NCBI GenBank assembly: GCA_026874595.1
Contig: CM049306.1
Coordinates: forward strand, 48,920,019 to 48,984,018
Direction: 5' to 3'
DNA: 64,000 bases
From: Sipunculus nudus
Taxonomy: Eukaryota > Annelida > Sipuncula > Golfingiida > Sipunculidae
Shown here: piece by piece, positions 34,359 through 44,204 of the stretch
Numbering within the stretch: the first letter of the stretch is position 1
Layout of the letters: each line of letters begins with the position of its first letter
Program-made: the position numbers and the translations under genes
Notes under the pieces: generated by a model
Databases searched by the model: none
Told to the model about the DNA's origin: nothing
The model's input: the letters and a program-made list of their open reading frames with translations, nothing else

Positions 34359-36769
34359 CCCCCAAAAGAGTCTTAATGTTGCTATTCCCAAAAAGAGGAG
34401 AGAGAAAAACTGCAGTGTTTCATAAATGAATAAAATACCAAAATGACTGATCTAATTACACGATTCATCCGTTTCCAAGACATTGAAATACTCGGCCGAT
34501 ACAAACTAAAATTATAAATTTATGCAGGTTTATACGATAGAATTAAGCGCAGACGACCCACGCACGCCACCCCCATCCAAATTGGGATAGCCAAGGAAAT
34601 CGTATTTAATTTGTGAGATCGGTTTCGTTTTTCATCAGAATAAGAAAACGAACATATACAAATACATTTATCAAAACACTAATCTCATTTTACAAGTACT
34701 TTGGATTGCTGAAAAGAAACAACATTTTCTCAAATATTGTTTTCAAATTCCTTTTTCCCTGAAAAAATGATAGGACACATTCAAAACAATATATTGAAGC
34801 ATTGTTCTTTTTGTTTTGAATCGTCATATTAACTTATACTTTACTTTATGTAATATGTATATCGTTGATGTTTCAGATGGGATAACGTAATAAATACCAT
34901 AATTCAGTCCTCATTTATCATTTTACTATATTAAAGCAGGAAATGGAACTCTAAAGTTTTGAGACCGAGTTATAAGCATTTTCGTGAGATATCGTTTCTC
35001 TTGTCTGACAGGAACTGTAGCGAGATTTGACGAGACGTCTATAACTGTGTCTCTTGAAGGTTATTGAATGCTGTCTCTAGCATAAGAGGTCGAATTATAA
35101 GAATTTGTAAAGTTCTCGCTTTTTCTCGTTTGACGGCAAACGTAACAAGGTATAGGTATGACGAGTCTTGTAATGGTGTAACTACAAAATAACCCATAGC
35201 ATACAATTGATCGAGATTGAAATATAAGCTCGATAAATGCGATTTTATAGGTTTTTTCCCCAAAAATACATAGCCATGGTTACTGCAGAATGAAGCGATG
35301 GTTACTGCAGAACGAAGAAAGACAGCCCGTGAGTCCTAGTTTTAGATGTCACATTAACAATTCATAATAACAGTTTCAAGTACATCGCCACCTCGTGGCC
35401 AAGGTTCCAAAAAATACAAAAGGTTACCTTTCTGACTCACGCATGAAATAATGTTTAGGTTTTAAGACATTGCCTTCAGGCCTGTCAGAGAACATTGTTA
35501 TACAAACATACAAATTGACGGGAAAACACGACGACCATGCAGTATTTAATTAACTGGTGACTTTATACACTTACATGAAAACATAAGCATATACAAAACA
35601 TATACTGAGCAATTAAGAGAGGGTAATTTAAGCGCGGCCTGTTTTGTTCATGTGGAGATATTAACTTAAGAATGAATGCTACTCTTCATGCTAAAAGGCT
35701 TAATGAACTAGACGTTAAAAAACGGAGACACCAAGTTCTGGGCTACGTTGGAAGCAAACGGTGGTTGTTTAATGATGTGCTTCCCACTCGTTCTAAAAAT
35801 AATACAACAACCATTGCATGCAGGTCAAAACCTTCCCGCTAAAAGTAACGGAAAGTAGGTCATTTGGACTCCATTGCCTCTGGACAAGAAAATTACTTTC
35901 TTGATCAAATTTGTACGTCCAGGAGAAAACAACCGGCTTGCGGGTGGGTGAGGACACTTTTACCTCTTATTCTACCATCTAATGCATCATGGGAACGTGC
36001 CTTTCAGAATAACTGGGCTGTTGTCTGAAACCTGTAACCAGATCAATATTTTAGCGTTTCGTGTAGGCGAGTGCGCTTTCTTACACGGGTCTTGTATTTT
36101 TCTTTCAGAATCACTACTTACCATTGGTTACCTCTATGCTTGAACACAACTTATCACATCTACTTTATGCTGAAGATATTATTTGTGTGCACGTCTGAAT
36201 CAAGGTATGTATTTAAATGTTTTTTTTTATATTTTTGTTTTGTTTTATCTTCATTGCTTTATTTATTGATATTTTATATATTGATATTTATTTATATATA
36301 TAATTTAATGTTTGAGAAACAGCATTTTTGGTCTTGGCCGAGGCGAGGGTTATTCACTTGCGTTTTAATTTAGCGAGCAGGGTTAACGTTTGATGCAACC
36401 GTGGAGTTGCATACATATAACTGGACATTTTGTTGGACATTCACATATATCCTGTATTGTGAAGCTCTCACAGAGCAGTGATGCATTCGTGGAGCTGGTG
36501 AACTGGACACAAGATCCGGCTCGCACGACTGGTTTCCAAACATACATGCTGGTGGGAACACATGCCTTACTATTGTGCATACTAAATTACTAATGAGGCT
36601 GAGTGGGGTAATACGATGCTGGCTACGTGTCAAACAACTCACTCACGGTCGAGTGGTTACCTTAATCCAGGCACTCATCAACAGAAAGGTATATGTACGT
36701 GAGAGCGGACATTTGTATATGTTATTGATATTGATATGATATTGACATGATACTTAGGTCAGAAGGGGC
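34359..36769. other. No gene seen
   Basis: AT-rich sequence. A small duplication (ATGGTTACTGCAGAA twice) lies at 35,275-35,315. No motif-bearing frame. Confidence 0.45.
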
Positions 36770-36997
36770 CGCTCGATTTGTTGAGCCCATGCCAAGGAGT
36801 CACTGCCCCTGACCGTAATTGAGGCGTTTCCCGGCCTGCGGGACCGAGAGATCTGGCCGTAATACGGAAAAGAGGAGTGCCCGTAATTAACAACAAAATG
36901 ATTATTAAATATAACGGTCGATAATTCGGGACCGGAAAATCTGACCGTTATAGACTTATTGACCGTTATAGAGGCGTGGCCGTTAGCAGGCGTTCTA

Positions 36998-36999
<2 letters not shown>
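36770..36999. mobile_element. Possible mariner/pogo-like MITE, right end
   Basis: The right end GGCGTTCTACTGTA is the inverse of a TACAGTAGAAC-type terminus and abuts TA. Repeated GACCGTTATAG/CCGTAATT segments fill the interior. The left terminus was not found. Confidence 0.4.

Positions 37000-37078
<79 letters not shown>
37000..37078. repeat. (TA)n microsatellite, ~78 bp
   Basis: Nearly pure TA dinucleotides with one C interruption, just upstream of the ribozyme-like motif and the retrotransposon. Confidence 0.95.
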
Positions 37079-37083
<5 letters not shown>

Positions 37084-37084
37084 C

Positions 37085-37152
37085 TGAAGAAAGACACTAT
37101 AAATTCACAACAGTCTGTTTCACGGGATGCGACCCGATCATCAGGGGAATAT
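37085..37152 (-). ncRNA. Hammerhead-ribozyme-like motif (type I layout), probably inactive
   Basis: On the minus strand CTGATGA (37,144-37,138) is followed by CGGG-6-nt loop-CCCG (helix II), GAAAC (37,121-37,117), and a short ACA/TGT helix III ending in T before the predicted cleavage point (between 37,109 and 37,108). The bases outside CTGATGA pair with those after the cleavage point at 8 of 10 positions (helix I). The weak point is a U-U mismatch at the base of helix II. Type I hammerheads with tiny helix III are known from Penelope-like elements. This is a by-eye fold. Confidence 0.4.
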
Positions 37153-37154
37153 AT

Positions 37155-37256
37155 TGTTACAGGTGCTCTTTTTATTGTGTGACACGGGCGTAACTCGTGT
37201 TGTTGTTACATTTTATGTTTAATCCGTACTGGTTGAACTCTCGTTGTCATGTGAGC
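37155..37256 (+). mobile_element. Truncated 5' LTR of the Ty3/gypsy-type element
   Basis: The first ~102 bp of the LTR (TGTTACAGGTGC... through CATGTGAGC) match the 3' LTR start at 41,567. The sequence then jumps straight into gag coding, so most of U3, R, U5 and the primer-binding site are deleted. The left flank ends ATAT, as does the base string after the 3' LTR (42,355), consistent with a 4-bp duplication. The TATA box is lost, so this copy cannot be transcribed from its own 5' end. Confidence 0.85.
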
Positions 37257-37283
37257 AACATGAACAACATGAAAGGTGAGAAA

Positions 37284-38120
37284 GAGAAAGACTAGAAAAA
37301 GAAAAAGAAATAGAGTTAAAACGACTGGAGTTAGAAAGACTTAAACTAGAACATAGTCTAAGTTCTGCCCCAACTCCCAGTTTGGATGTTACTAAACACA
37401 TTAGACTTGTCCCACCTTTTCAAGAAAAAGAGGTTGATAAATATTTCTTACACTTTAAGAGGGTAGCTGAAAATTTAAAATGGCCTATGCTGTTACAAAG
37501 TGTATTGACTGGCAAGGTCAGAGAAATTTATACAGAGCTTTCAGTAGAAGCTGCTGCTGACTATAACCTGGTAAAACGGTTAATCCTGAAAGGTTATGAG
37601 TTGGTTCCAGAGGCTTACCGCCAGAAATTCAGAAATTGGGAAAAAACGCAAAGAACAGATCTACGTCGAATTTGCTAGAACAAAAGAGCAGTTGTTTGAT
37701 CGCTGGTGTAGTTCTAAAAATGAAATGAAAGATTATGACAATTTGCGCCAGTTGATTTTGCTTGAAGAATTTAAGCGCTGCATTAACGCAGATGTTAAAA
37801 CTTTTCTCGATGAGAAAAGTCCTGAAACACTTGACATTTCTGCTCAATTAGCTGATGATTATTCATTGACACACAAAATCTCCTTTACTAGCAAATCAAA
37901 CCAGTCATTCACAAAAAAGAATGTAAAACAGTATGGTCAAAAGAAGTTTACAGCGCAGTCACCCAGTATTAGTAGTCCTGATAGTTCAGCAAAGCCCATA
38001 GCTACACATCAGTCCACGTCCACTGTGTCTAAGTCCAACAAAGATCAGTCATTTTCAAAGAAAATCTGTAATTACTGCTAGAAGGAAGGTCATCTAATAT
38101 CTGACTGCTGGAAACTCGCG
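37284..38120 (+). pseudogene. gag (capsid/nucleocapsid) relic of the retrotransposon
   Basis: It starts with a Glu/Lys/Leu-rich coiled-coil-like stretch (RLEKEKEIELKRLELERLK), then a capsid-like region (IRLVPPFQEKEVDKYFLHF ... NLVKRLILKGYELVPEAYR). The frame shifts near 37,640 and continues as YVEFARTKEQLFDRWC ... LRQLILLEEFKRC ... ADDYSLTHK, a pattern familiar from metazoan gypsy gag. It ends in a zinc knuckle CNYC-x-KEGHLISDC (38,070-38,107) interrupted by a TAG after the second Cys. The N terminus is fused to LTR remnant. Role in the family: particle coat and RNA packaging. Confidence 0.8.
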
Positions 38121-38144
38121 AAAAGACCAAAAAACCTTCTGGTT

Positions 38145-38640
38145 TTGTCCAAATCTATGCACAGCATAGTACAAGAGCCAGGCTCTCTTCATGTAAATAA
38201 AGGGTACAACTCCTTTGTTGACTCAAATAAAGAGTTTGATGCTACGGAGGGCCAAGTGCTGTCTAAATCGGAAGAGGAATCCGTAGCTTGCTGGGTAAAA
38301 ACCTCAGTTGATTCCTGCGAGGAATTAAATAGGGCTAGGTCCTTCCAAGACTCCTGCGAGGAGTATTCTTTAAATGAGGCTAAGTCCTTTTATGACTCTT
38401 GCGATAGTATTTCAAATGAGGCCAGGTCCTATTATGACAAACAAAAGTTTGTTTCTGCTGAGGAAAATTCCTCTGTTGACTCCCATGAGGGGTTTGGTGA
38501 TAAAAAGGATGTAGATTCCTAAGATGACTCTGAAACAGAGTTTATGACTGACACTGTCAATGTCAGTTCTTTGTTTGATGAGGTTGAGGTAGTAGATTCC
38601 TCTCTTGACTCTGAAATGGAGTTATCTGGGCCATTCATAC
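38145..38640 (+). pseudogene. Acidic Ser/Asp/Glu-rich gag-pol spacer
   Basis: Open for ~125 codons, then a stop at 38,520-38,522 and more acidic sequence after it. Contains imperfect repeats of a DSCEE...NEAxSFYDSC unit. No fold recognised. It joins the zinc knuckle to the protease. Confidence 0.6.
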
Positions 38641-38679
38641 ATGATGGTTTTGTATCACTTTCGAGTGATTTTTTCAGAT

Positions 38680-38990
38680 TCTACCCTGATTAGAATTTTG
38701 AGGGACACTGGTTCAGGCCAGACTCTCATGTTGGCAAACACTTTGCCATTTTCTAATAGGTCCTTTACTGGTGCACATGCACTTGTTAATGGTGTGTTTT
38801 CAGACAGGCACCCTTCAGTTCCGCTTCACAGTATCCATATAATTGATTTGATTTCTGGGAATATTACTGTGGGCATAAGAACTACTTTACTCTTTAAGGG
38901 AATCCAGTTGCTACTAGGCAATGATGTTGCAGGTGATAAAGTACAGCCTGTACCAATAGTGACAGAAAAGCCGTCACTTGATCAGGACAC
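38680..38990 (+). pseudogene. Retropepsin-like aspartic protease domain
   Basis: ILRDTGSGQTLM holds the catalytic DTGS (codons 38,704-38,715), and GIQLLLGNDVAGDKV is the second hallmark (the ILG-type strand). The domain lies in an open frame (38,605-39,327) after a stop at 38,690 in a neighbouring frame. Role: processing of the element's polyprotein. Confidence 0.8.
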
Positions 38991-39129
38991 TGATCTGGAA
39001 AGTCAGGAAATTCCTGGTTTGTATCCTTCATGTGCAGTAACTAGATCTATGGCCGAGAAAAAACACATGAGGATAATGGTCCAGATGATAGCACTCTGGG
39101 AGTCACTAGTGACTCGTCTAACGACTCGC

Positions 39130-39895
39130 CCGTGCAGGATTCAGAATTCTCAAGGTCAGAGCTTGTCGCGGAACAGCATAGGGACCCTGATATTTCATGT
39201 TTGTTTTCCAGGGCTGTTTCTAAGGATGAACTGTCACAGAACCCCGTTTGTTTCTATGTCAAAAATGGAGTGCTTATGCGTAAATGGCGACCACCTAATG
39301 TATGCGCTGATGATGAATGAGCCATGAAACATCAAACATCAAATAGGAATGCCCAAAAGCTTTCGCAGTGAAGTTCTGAGCATGGCGCAGGAGGGCCACT
39401 TTGTCTGGCCATTTAGGTATAAATAAAACTTATGAGAAAATTAGTACACACTTCTTTTGGCCTAACCTCAGGAAAGATATTGTACAATATTGTAAATCAT
39501 GCCATACATGCAAGATGGTAGGCAATCAATCAGAATCCTCCTAAAACTCTTGTGTGAAAATCCTGATTCTCTTAGTTTACTGCAGTATGTCTCAGACTTT
39601 CGCACTGAACTACACAATGCTTGTGAGATTGCAAAGTCAATCTAAAATCTGCACGAAGTAAAATGAAAACAGAGTATGACAAGCACACTGTAAGTAGGAC
39701 GTTTGAGCCTGGTGAAAAGGTCCTTGCCTTACTTCCCATCCCTGGCAGACCTCTGCAAGCTAGGTATTTTGGTCCTTACATCGTTGACAAGAGAGTCAGT
39801 GATTTAAATTACATACTGTTGACACCAGATAGACGTAAGAAGAAACAACTGTGCCATGTTAACATGTTGAAACCATATTATGACAGAAATAGCAC
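39130..39895 (+). pseudogene. Integrase relic: zinc finger and C-terminal domain, catalytic core deleted
   Basis: The HHCC zinc-binding domain spans about 39,391-39,540: GHLGINKTYEKISTHFFWPN, then YCKSCHTCKM. Immediately after (39,545 on) the frame resumes in the sequence that normally follows the core (KLLCENPDSLSLLQYVSDF), then the C-terminal GPY-type domain (GEKVLALLPIPG ... ARYFGPYIVDKR ... LCHVNMLKPYY). The ~150-residue D,D-35-E core is absent, so no integrase activity is possible. One-base shifts occur near 39,402 and 39,640. The position before RT is the unusual point. Confidence 0.85.
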
Positions 39896-40129
39896 ATCAG
39901 ATGTTGAACATAATGTTACTGCTGTAAATTGTTTAGGCACTGACCCTGACCCAGTTAAAGTAGATACTGATTGTAAGTGTGATATAAACATTCAGTGTGG
40001 TACTATACCATTAAAAAACTCAGACGTGCTTAAAAACCTGAATGCCAGACTGTCACACCTCACCGCACAACAACAACAAGACCTCAAGAGCCCGCTGCGG
40101 AATTATAGACATTTGTTTAGTGACATTCC

Positions 40130-40960
40130 AACGCGAACTAACATGTTGTGCCATGACGTCGATGTTGGCGAGGCAAGCGCAGTCAAGCAACGTCCATATA
40201 GACTGAAATCAGAAAAGCAAAGGTATCTACAGGATGAAATTCAATATTTGCTGGACAATGATTTTATTTAACCTAGTAACAGTAACTGGAGTTCACCATG
40301 TATTCTTGTGCCAAAACCTGATGGAAGTTACCGTATGTGCACAGATTATCGAAAACTGAACTCTGTCACCAAGACTGACACGTTCTCGATTCCGAGGATC
40401 GATGATTGTATTGATAGAGTCGGTAGCTCCAGGTATGTTTCCAAGTTTGACTTCTAAAAGGATTCTGGCAAGTTCCGCTGACAGATCGAGCGAAAGAAGT
40501 GTCCGCATTTGTGACGCCGCAATGACTGTACCAGTATAAAGTTATGCCGTTTGGCATGAAGAACTCGCCAGCCACGTCCCAGCGCCTCATCCATATGGTT
40601 TTCAAGGACATTCAGGGCTGTGACGCATATGTTGATGACCTTATCGTGTACAGCGACACATGGGAGAAACATCTGCAAATTCTTCGCGACCTCTTCGAAA
40701 GACTCAGTGAAGCACGCCTGACCGTCAACTTGGTGAAATCTGAGTTTTGTCATGCACAAGTAACATTTTTGGGTTATATTGTAGGGCACGGTCAGATAAA
40801 ACCTGTTGATGCTAAGATAAGTGCTATTTCTGCATGTCCTAGACCAGAAAACAAAAAGCAAATAATGCTTTTCTTGGTATGGTTGGATACTACAGGAAGT
40901 TTTGTCTAAATTTTTTACTCTAGCAGAACCTTTGACTAATTTGTAGAAGAAGAAACAAAA
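40130..40960 (+). pseudogene. Gypsy-type reverse transcriptase
   Basis: Starts VKQRPYRLKSEKQRYLQDEI, then WSSPCILVPKPDGSYRMCTD YRKLN, KFDF, MPFGMKNSPATSQRL and the catalytic YVDD in CDAYVDDLIVYSD (YVDD codons 40,628-40,639), followed by LGYIVGHGQIKP. The protein is broken by a stop at 40,268, another at 40,455 and frame changes near 40,480, 40,520 and 40,870. Domain content is otherwise complete, with the usual spacing to RNase H. Confidence 0.9.
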
Positions 40961-40989
40961 GTTTGTATGGAGTGTTCAGTGTGAAAATC

Positions 40990-41460
40990 CATTTCAGAAT
41001 TTGAAAGCAATTCTGCAAAGTTCACCAGTTTTAGCAGCTCCAGACTTTTCAGTACCTTTTAAGTTAGCCGTAGATGCTAGTGAAACTGCTGCTGGTGCTG
41101 TGTTGTTACAAGAAGGCAATGGTGGCATAGATTATCCAATTTGTTATTTCTCAAGAAAATTTAATGCAAACCAGAAAAAACTACTCCACTATTGAAAAAG
41201 AATGTTTGGCTTTGATTTTGTCGTTGCAACCTTTTGAAGTTTATGTTACTTCATCAGTCAGGCCTATCATTGTCTTCAGTGATCAGAATCCCGTCACGTT
41301 CATGAACAAGTTGAAATGTAAAAATCAAAGATTGATGAGATGGAGTTTGTTCTTACAGGATTACAATCTTGATATCATGCACATTAAAGGGAAAGACAAT
41401 GTACTTGTTGATTGCTTATCGAGATGTTTAAGAAATGTTGTAAACAAGATGTTTATGTAA
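40990..41460 (+). pseudogene. Gypsy-type RNase H
   Basis: FKLAVDASETAAGAVLLQ carries the first catalytic Asp. Next come PICYFSRKFNANQK, a frame change near 41,180, then STIEKECLALILSLQPFEVYV (catalytic Glu), VFSDQNPV (catalytic Asp) and IKGKDNVLVDCLSR. The stop at 41,458-41,460 is close to the 3' LTR. No integrase follows, confirming that integrase is only upstream. Confidence 0.9.
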
Positions 41461-41520
41461 CGTTGTAAATAAGATGTTTTTTGAGATGTTGTAAAAATTT
41501 TAGTGATTGTGATAGCAAGA

Positions 41521-41545
41521 AGAAAGTTTTCCGTGAAAACTTTCT
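41521..41545 (+). terminator. Perfect 11-bp hairpin just upstream of the polypurine tract
   Basis: AGAAAGTTTTC-cgt-GAAAACTTTCT, a perfect stem with a 3-nt loop, followed by a T-run. It lies between the RNase H stop and the PPT. It could be an RNA structure used in packaging or a transcriptional pause; no function is shown. Confidence 0.55.
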
Positions 41546-41555
41546 TTTTTCTTAC

Positions 41556-41566
41556 AGGAGGGGGAG
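41556..41566 (+). promoter_or_regulatory. Polypurine tract
   Basis: AGGAGGGGGAG directly abuts the 3' LTR start TGTTAC, as required for plus-strand priming. Confidence 0.85.
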
Positions 41567-41822
41567 TGTTACAGGTGCTCTTTTTATTGTGTCACACGGG
41601 CGTAACTTGTGTTGTTGTTACATTTTATGTTTAATCCGTACTGGTTGAACTATCGTCGTCATGTGAGCCTTGGGTTTTCACGCCTGGTCATGGGTCACGT
41701 GATGGCCCTGGTATGTGGAGGTACGCACAACGATGTCTTCTCGATAATTCCTGAAACGCGGGTTGTGCAAGAACTTATAGACTGTTCGAGAAGTGGAAAA
41801 TTCCCGGCTTGGGGTGTGAAGG

Positions 41823-41830
41823 TATATAAA
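41823..41830 (+). promoter_or_regulatory. LTR TATA box
   Basis: TATATAAA followed by GGGG; conserved in the solo LTR copies. Confidence 0.7.
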
Positions 41831-42188
41831 GGGGGGTTTTTTTTAGAACCAGAGGGCAGACAGCAGAGCAGATTCCAGCGGACGTAGAAGCGTGTGTCAG
41901 ATTCTAAGAACTTATCTGACGAATGCGGCAATTATACATTTTTGAAGACTTTCTCCTGGATTTTATGCTTTTGGACTTCAGTTTACTTTCTGGGTTGTTG
42001 AAAGAACTTTCCACAGGACTGTCATTCTCAGAGGGTTTACATTTAGAGGACTTATCGTGGTGACGGTGTTGGTATCCAGGTATTGTACCATTATCTTTCT
42101 GTGTGATTGTATTGACTTGTTGCTATAAGGCTGTGTTAGTGTATATTTGTATTGATTCAGTGTATTGTATTGTTAGGGTTGTTGTAAG

Positions 42189-42194
42189 AATAAA
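42189..42194 (+). terminator. LTR polyadenylation signal
   Basis: AATAAA ~365 bp downstream of the TATA box, followed by a GT/T-rich stretch. Confidence 0.55.
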
Positions 42195-42350
42195 TTATTG
42201 TTATTTGTTAACAAAAAAACACTGACTTCTTTACTCATTCCTTTAGACATTTCACGCTGCCTAGTGTTACAGAATCTGATTTGTTGTTTTATCTCCATTA
42301 CAAAATTTGTGTTCAGCACGCATACGTGATCTGTTTATATTAGGTTCCGT

Positions 42351-42354
<4 letters not shown>

Positions 42355-42407
<53 letters not shown>
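42355..42407. repeat. (TA)n microsatellite abutting the 3' LTR
   Basis: About 50 bp of TA immediately after the LTR terminus. Confidence 0.95.
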
Positions 42408-42409
<2 letters not shown>

Positions 42410-44204
42410 CCTTATAGTATACATGATACTCAATCGTTATGTTGAAAATTCTTTTTTCGAGGCAATCATATTGTTTTAAATCTCTTCTCTGTCATTTTCA
42501 GAGATTAACATTCAGGTCGGTTATACTTACGTGGATTTATTTATTGAGTTGTAATAAAAATATTAGACGATATATGCGGTGTCAAGTATTTGCAAAACAA
42601 CAAGGAAATATACCCGAGACAGCGCCCAACGACAAAAAATGCAGTCTCGAATTTTCCCCAGGACTTACTTTCTGAAATGTTATTAGGAAACTTGCTGTAA
42701 TTTTTATGACCACCTGAGAACATTTTCCGTCTGCTGGATATTTCTTATTTTTACCGAATTTCTTACTGTTGGAAAATGTTCTACAAAAAACGGTGGACGA
42801 TAATTGCCTAAATAATAGTTTGTTAATGTATTATTATTATTAAATAATATTATTACTGATGTTGTTGTTATTATCACGAGTTAACATACAAATGTTTGAA
42901 TTAAGACTGAATATATATAAATGAAAATAAATTTTCATGTCGCCGGTTATGGGAAATATAAAAGCAGCTCAGTCACTGTGTTGTCTTCGAATCAGAAATC
43001 TGTCTCGCTGATATCTGACAGTTGTAACCTTCGGGCCAGATAATTTGGTCTGACAGATTCTATTGTATGGCTTTCTCTTTTCCATTTCGAGACTAAAATC
43101 AGGTATTGATTCCTAGAACTGCACGGCGGCGTCACGCTGTTCCGATGTTTTCATACAGTATATGACCTTGCGATTGCCCTTTACTGCTTAATTCAGTTGT
43201 CCCATTCGATTTTCACCTCGTGACTGAGGTGGAAATAGGTGAGGGAGAAAATATGAGAAGCCACTCTAGTTTGTATGAACCGGACCAAAAGGACGTGATG
43301 CAGACCGAAGTTAATGTGCTTCAGATTTGAAGAAAATGCCTTAGGGTAAAGGGGACATCTTCATAACGCGATGTATGAACTATCAGTTGGGATAGATTGG
43401 ATGGAATATTTTTCAAGGGACTTCTATATGAATTGATCGAAAACTCTTCAATAAAATTGACATTGTGTATAGTGGTTTCTATAGATATCCGTCTTTTTTA
43501 AACGATCGCATGGATAATATACACATCATTTATATTCTATTTAACCAACCCTGTCTACCTAAATTTTCTCGTTATTTTTAAACAATTCACTAAAGCTTAC
43601 CTTTATTTACCCCAAAGGCAAATTAGGCAAATAGGGCGATTACCTTACAGCCAAATGATATTTCCTCGTGTATGGATTCCATATGATTAATTCAGAAAGA
43701 AAAATGACTGAACAGGTGAACGGTCTTGCGACATATCAGTGACGACCTAAGATGACGGACTAAAATTACATCCACTTGACGATTCGTATTTGCAATAATC
43801 CTTTCAAACCGATTCTATCCCCGTCTTGAAAGCTCCCTGTTCTAAATATGATGTTGACCAAATCATTTACTTCCTTCCAAATCAGATTAAGTCAATGGTG
43901 CTGAGTGCTCAGTTTAAAGAATGGCATGAGAAAAATTGTTTTACCGTCACTATTGGAAGTTTTTAAAAAAATTACTGATCTTATACGTGTTGTTTGGCTC
44001 TATTTTAAGCACGCTTAAAATAGGTTTAAAGAAAAGTAATTGGCTTAGATTCAGCGATCGTCCTCGTGGGACGATTTGCCCTATTTCAAAGGTGTAAAAG
44101 TCATATAGGCAAAGACGTGAGGTAATACACCTCAGTTATTACAGAAACACAAACATTTTTCATAATCAGACCTGGTACTTCCCCGTAAAGTGTAGATATA
44201 AGAG
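42408..44204. other. No gene seen; one promoter-like TATA/Inr pair
   Basis: TATAAAAG at 42,957-42,964 is followed 8-12 bases later by CTCAGTCA, and a possible splice donor (AATCAG|GTATTG) lies at about 43,102. The only ATG in between gives a 9-codon frame. This could be a non-coding first exon; nothing else supports it. Confidence 0.25.

Larger units (their letters stand above)
37155..42354 (+). mobile_element. Ty3/gypsy-class LTR retrotransposon with integrase upstream of RT (Gmr1-like order)
   Basis: One 5.2-kb element, all domains in one orientation: truncated 5' LTR, gag with CCHC knuckle, spacer, protease, integrase zinc finger and C-terminal domain, reverse transcriptase, RNase H, polypurine tract, 3' LTR. 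Normal Ty3/gypsy order is protease-RT-RNase H-integrase; here integrase comes first, as in copia elements. The RT (YVDD) and RNase H are nevertheless gypsy-like, so this fits the Gmr1 group. Stops, frame changes, loss of the integrase core and of most of the 5' LTR make it dead. Related solo LTRs lie at 3709, 13,254 and 54,915. Confidence 0.85.
41567..42354 (+). mobile_element. Complete 3' LTR (788 bp)
   Basis: Begins TGTTACAGGTGC and ends TCCGTAACA, a short terminal inverted repeat. A TATA box lies at 41,823-41,830 and AATAAA at 42,189-42,194, giving a U3-R-U5 layout. The three solo LTRs match it throughout. It is followed directly by a (TA)n tract. Confidence 0.92.

Noticed and set aside
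36976-37182. Small ORF with Tyr/Ile repeats
   Set aside because: Translated TA microsatellite.
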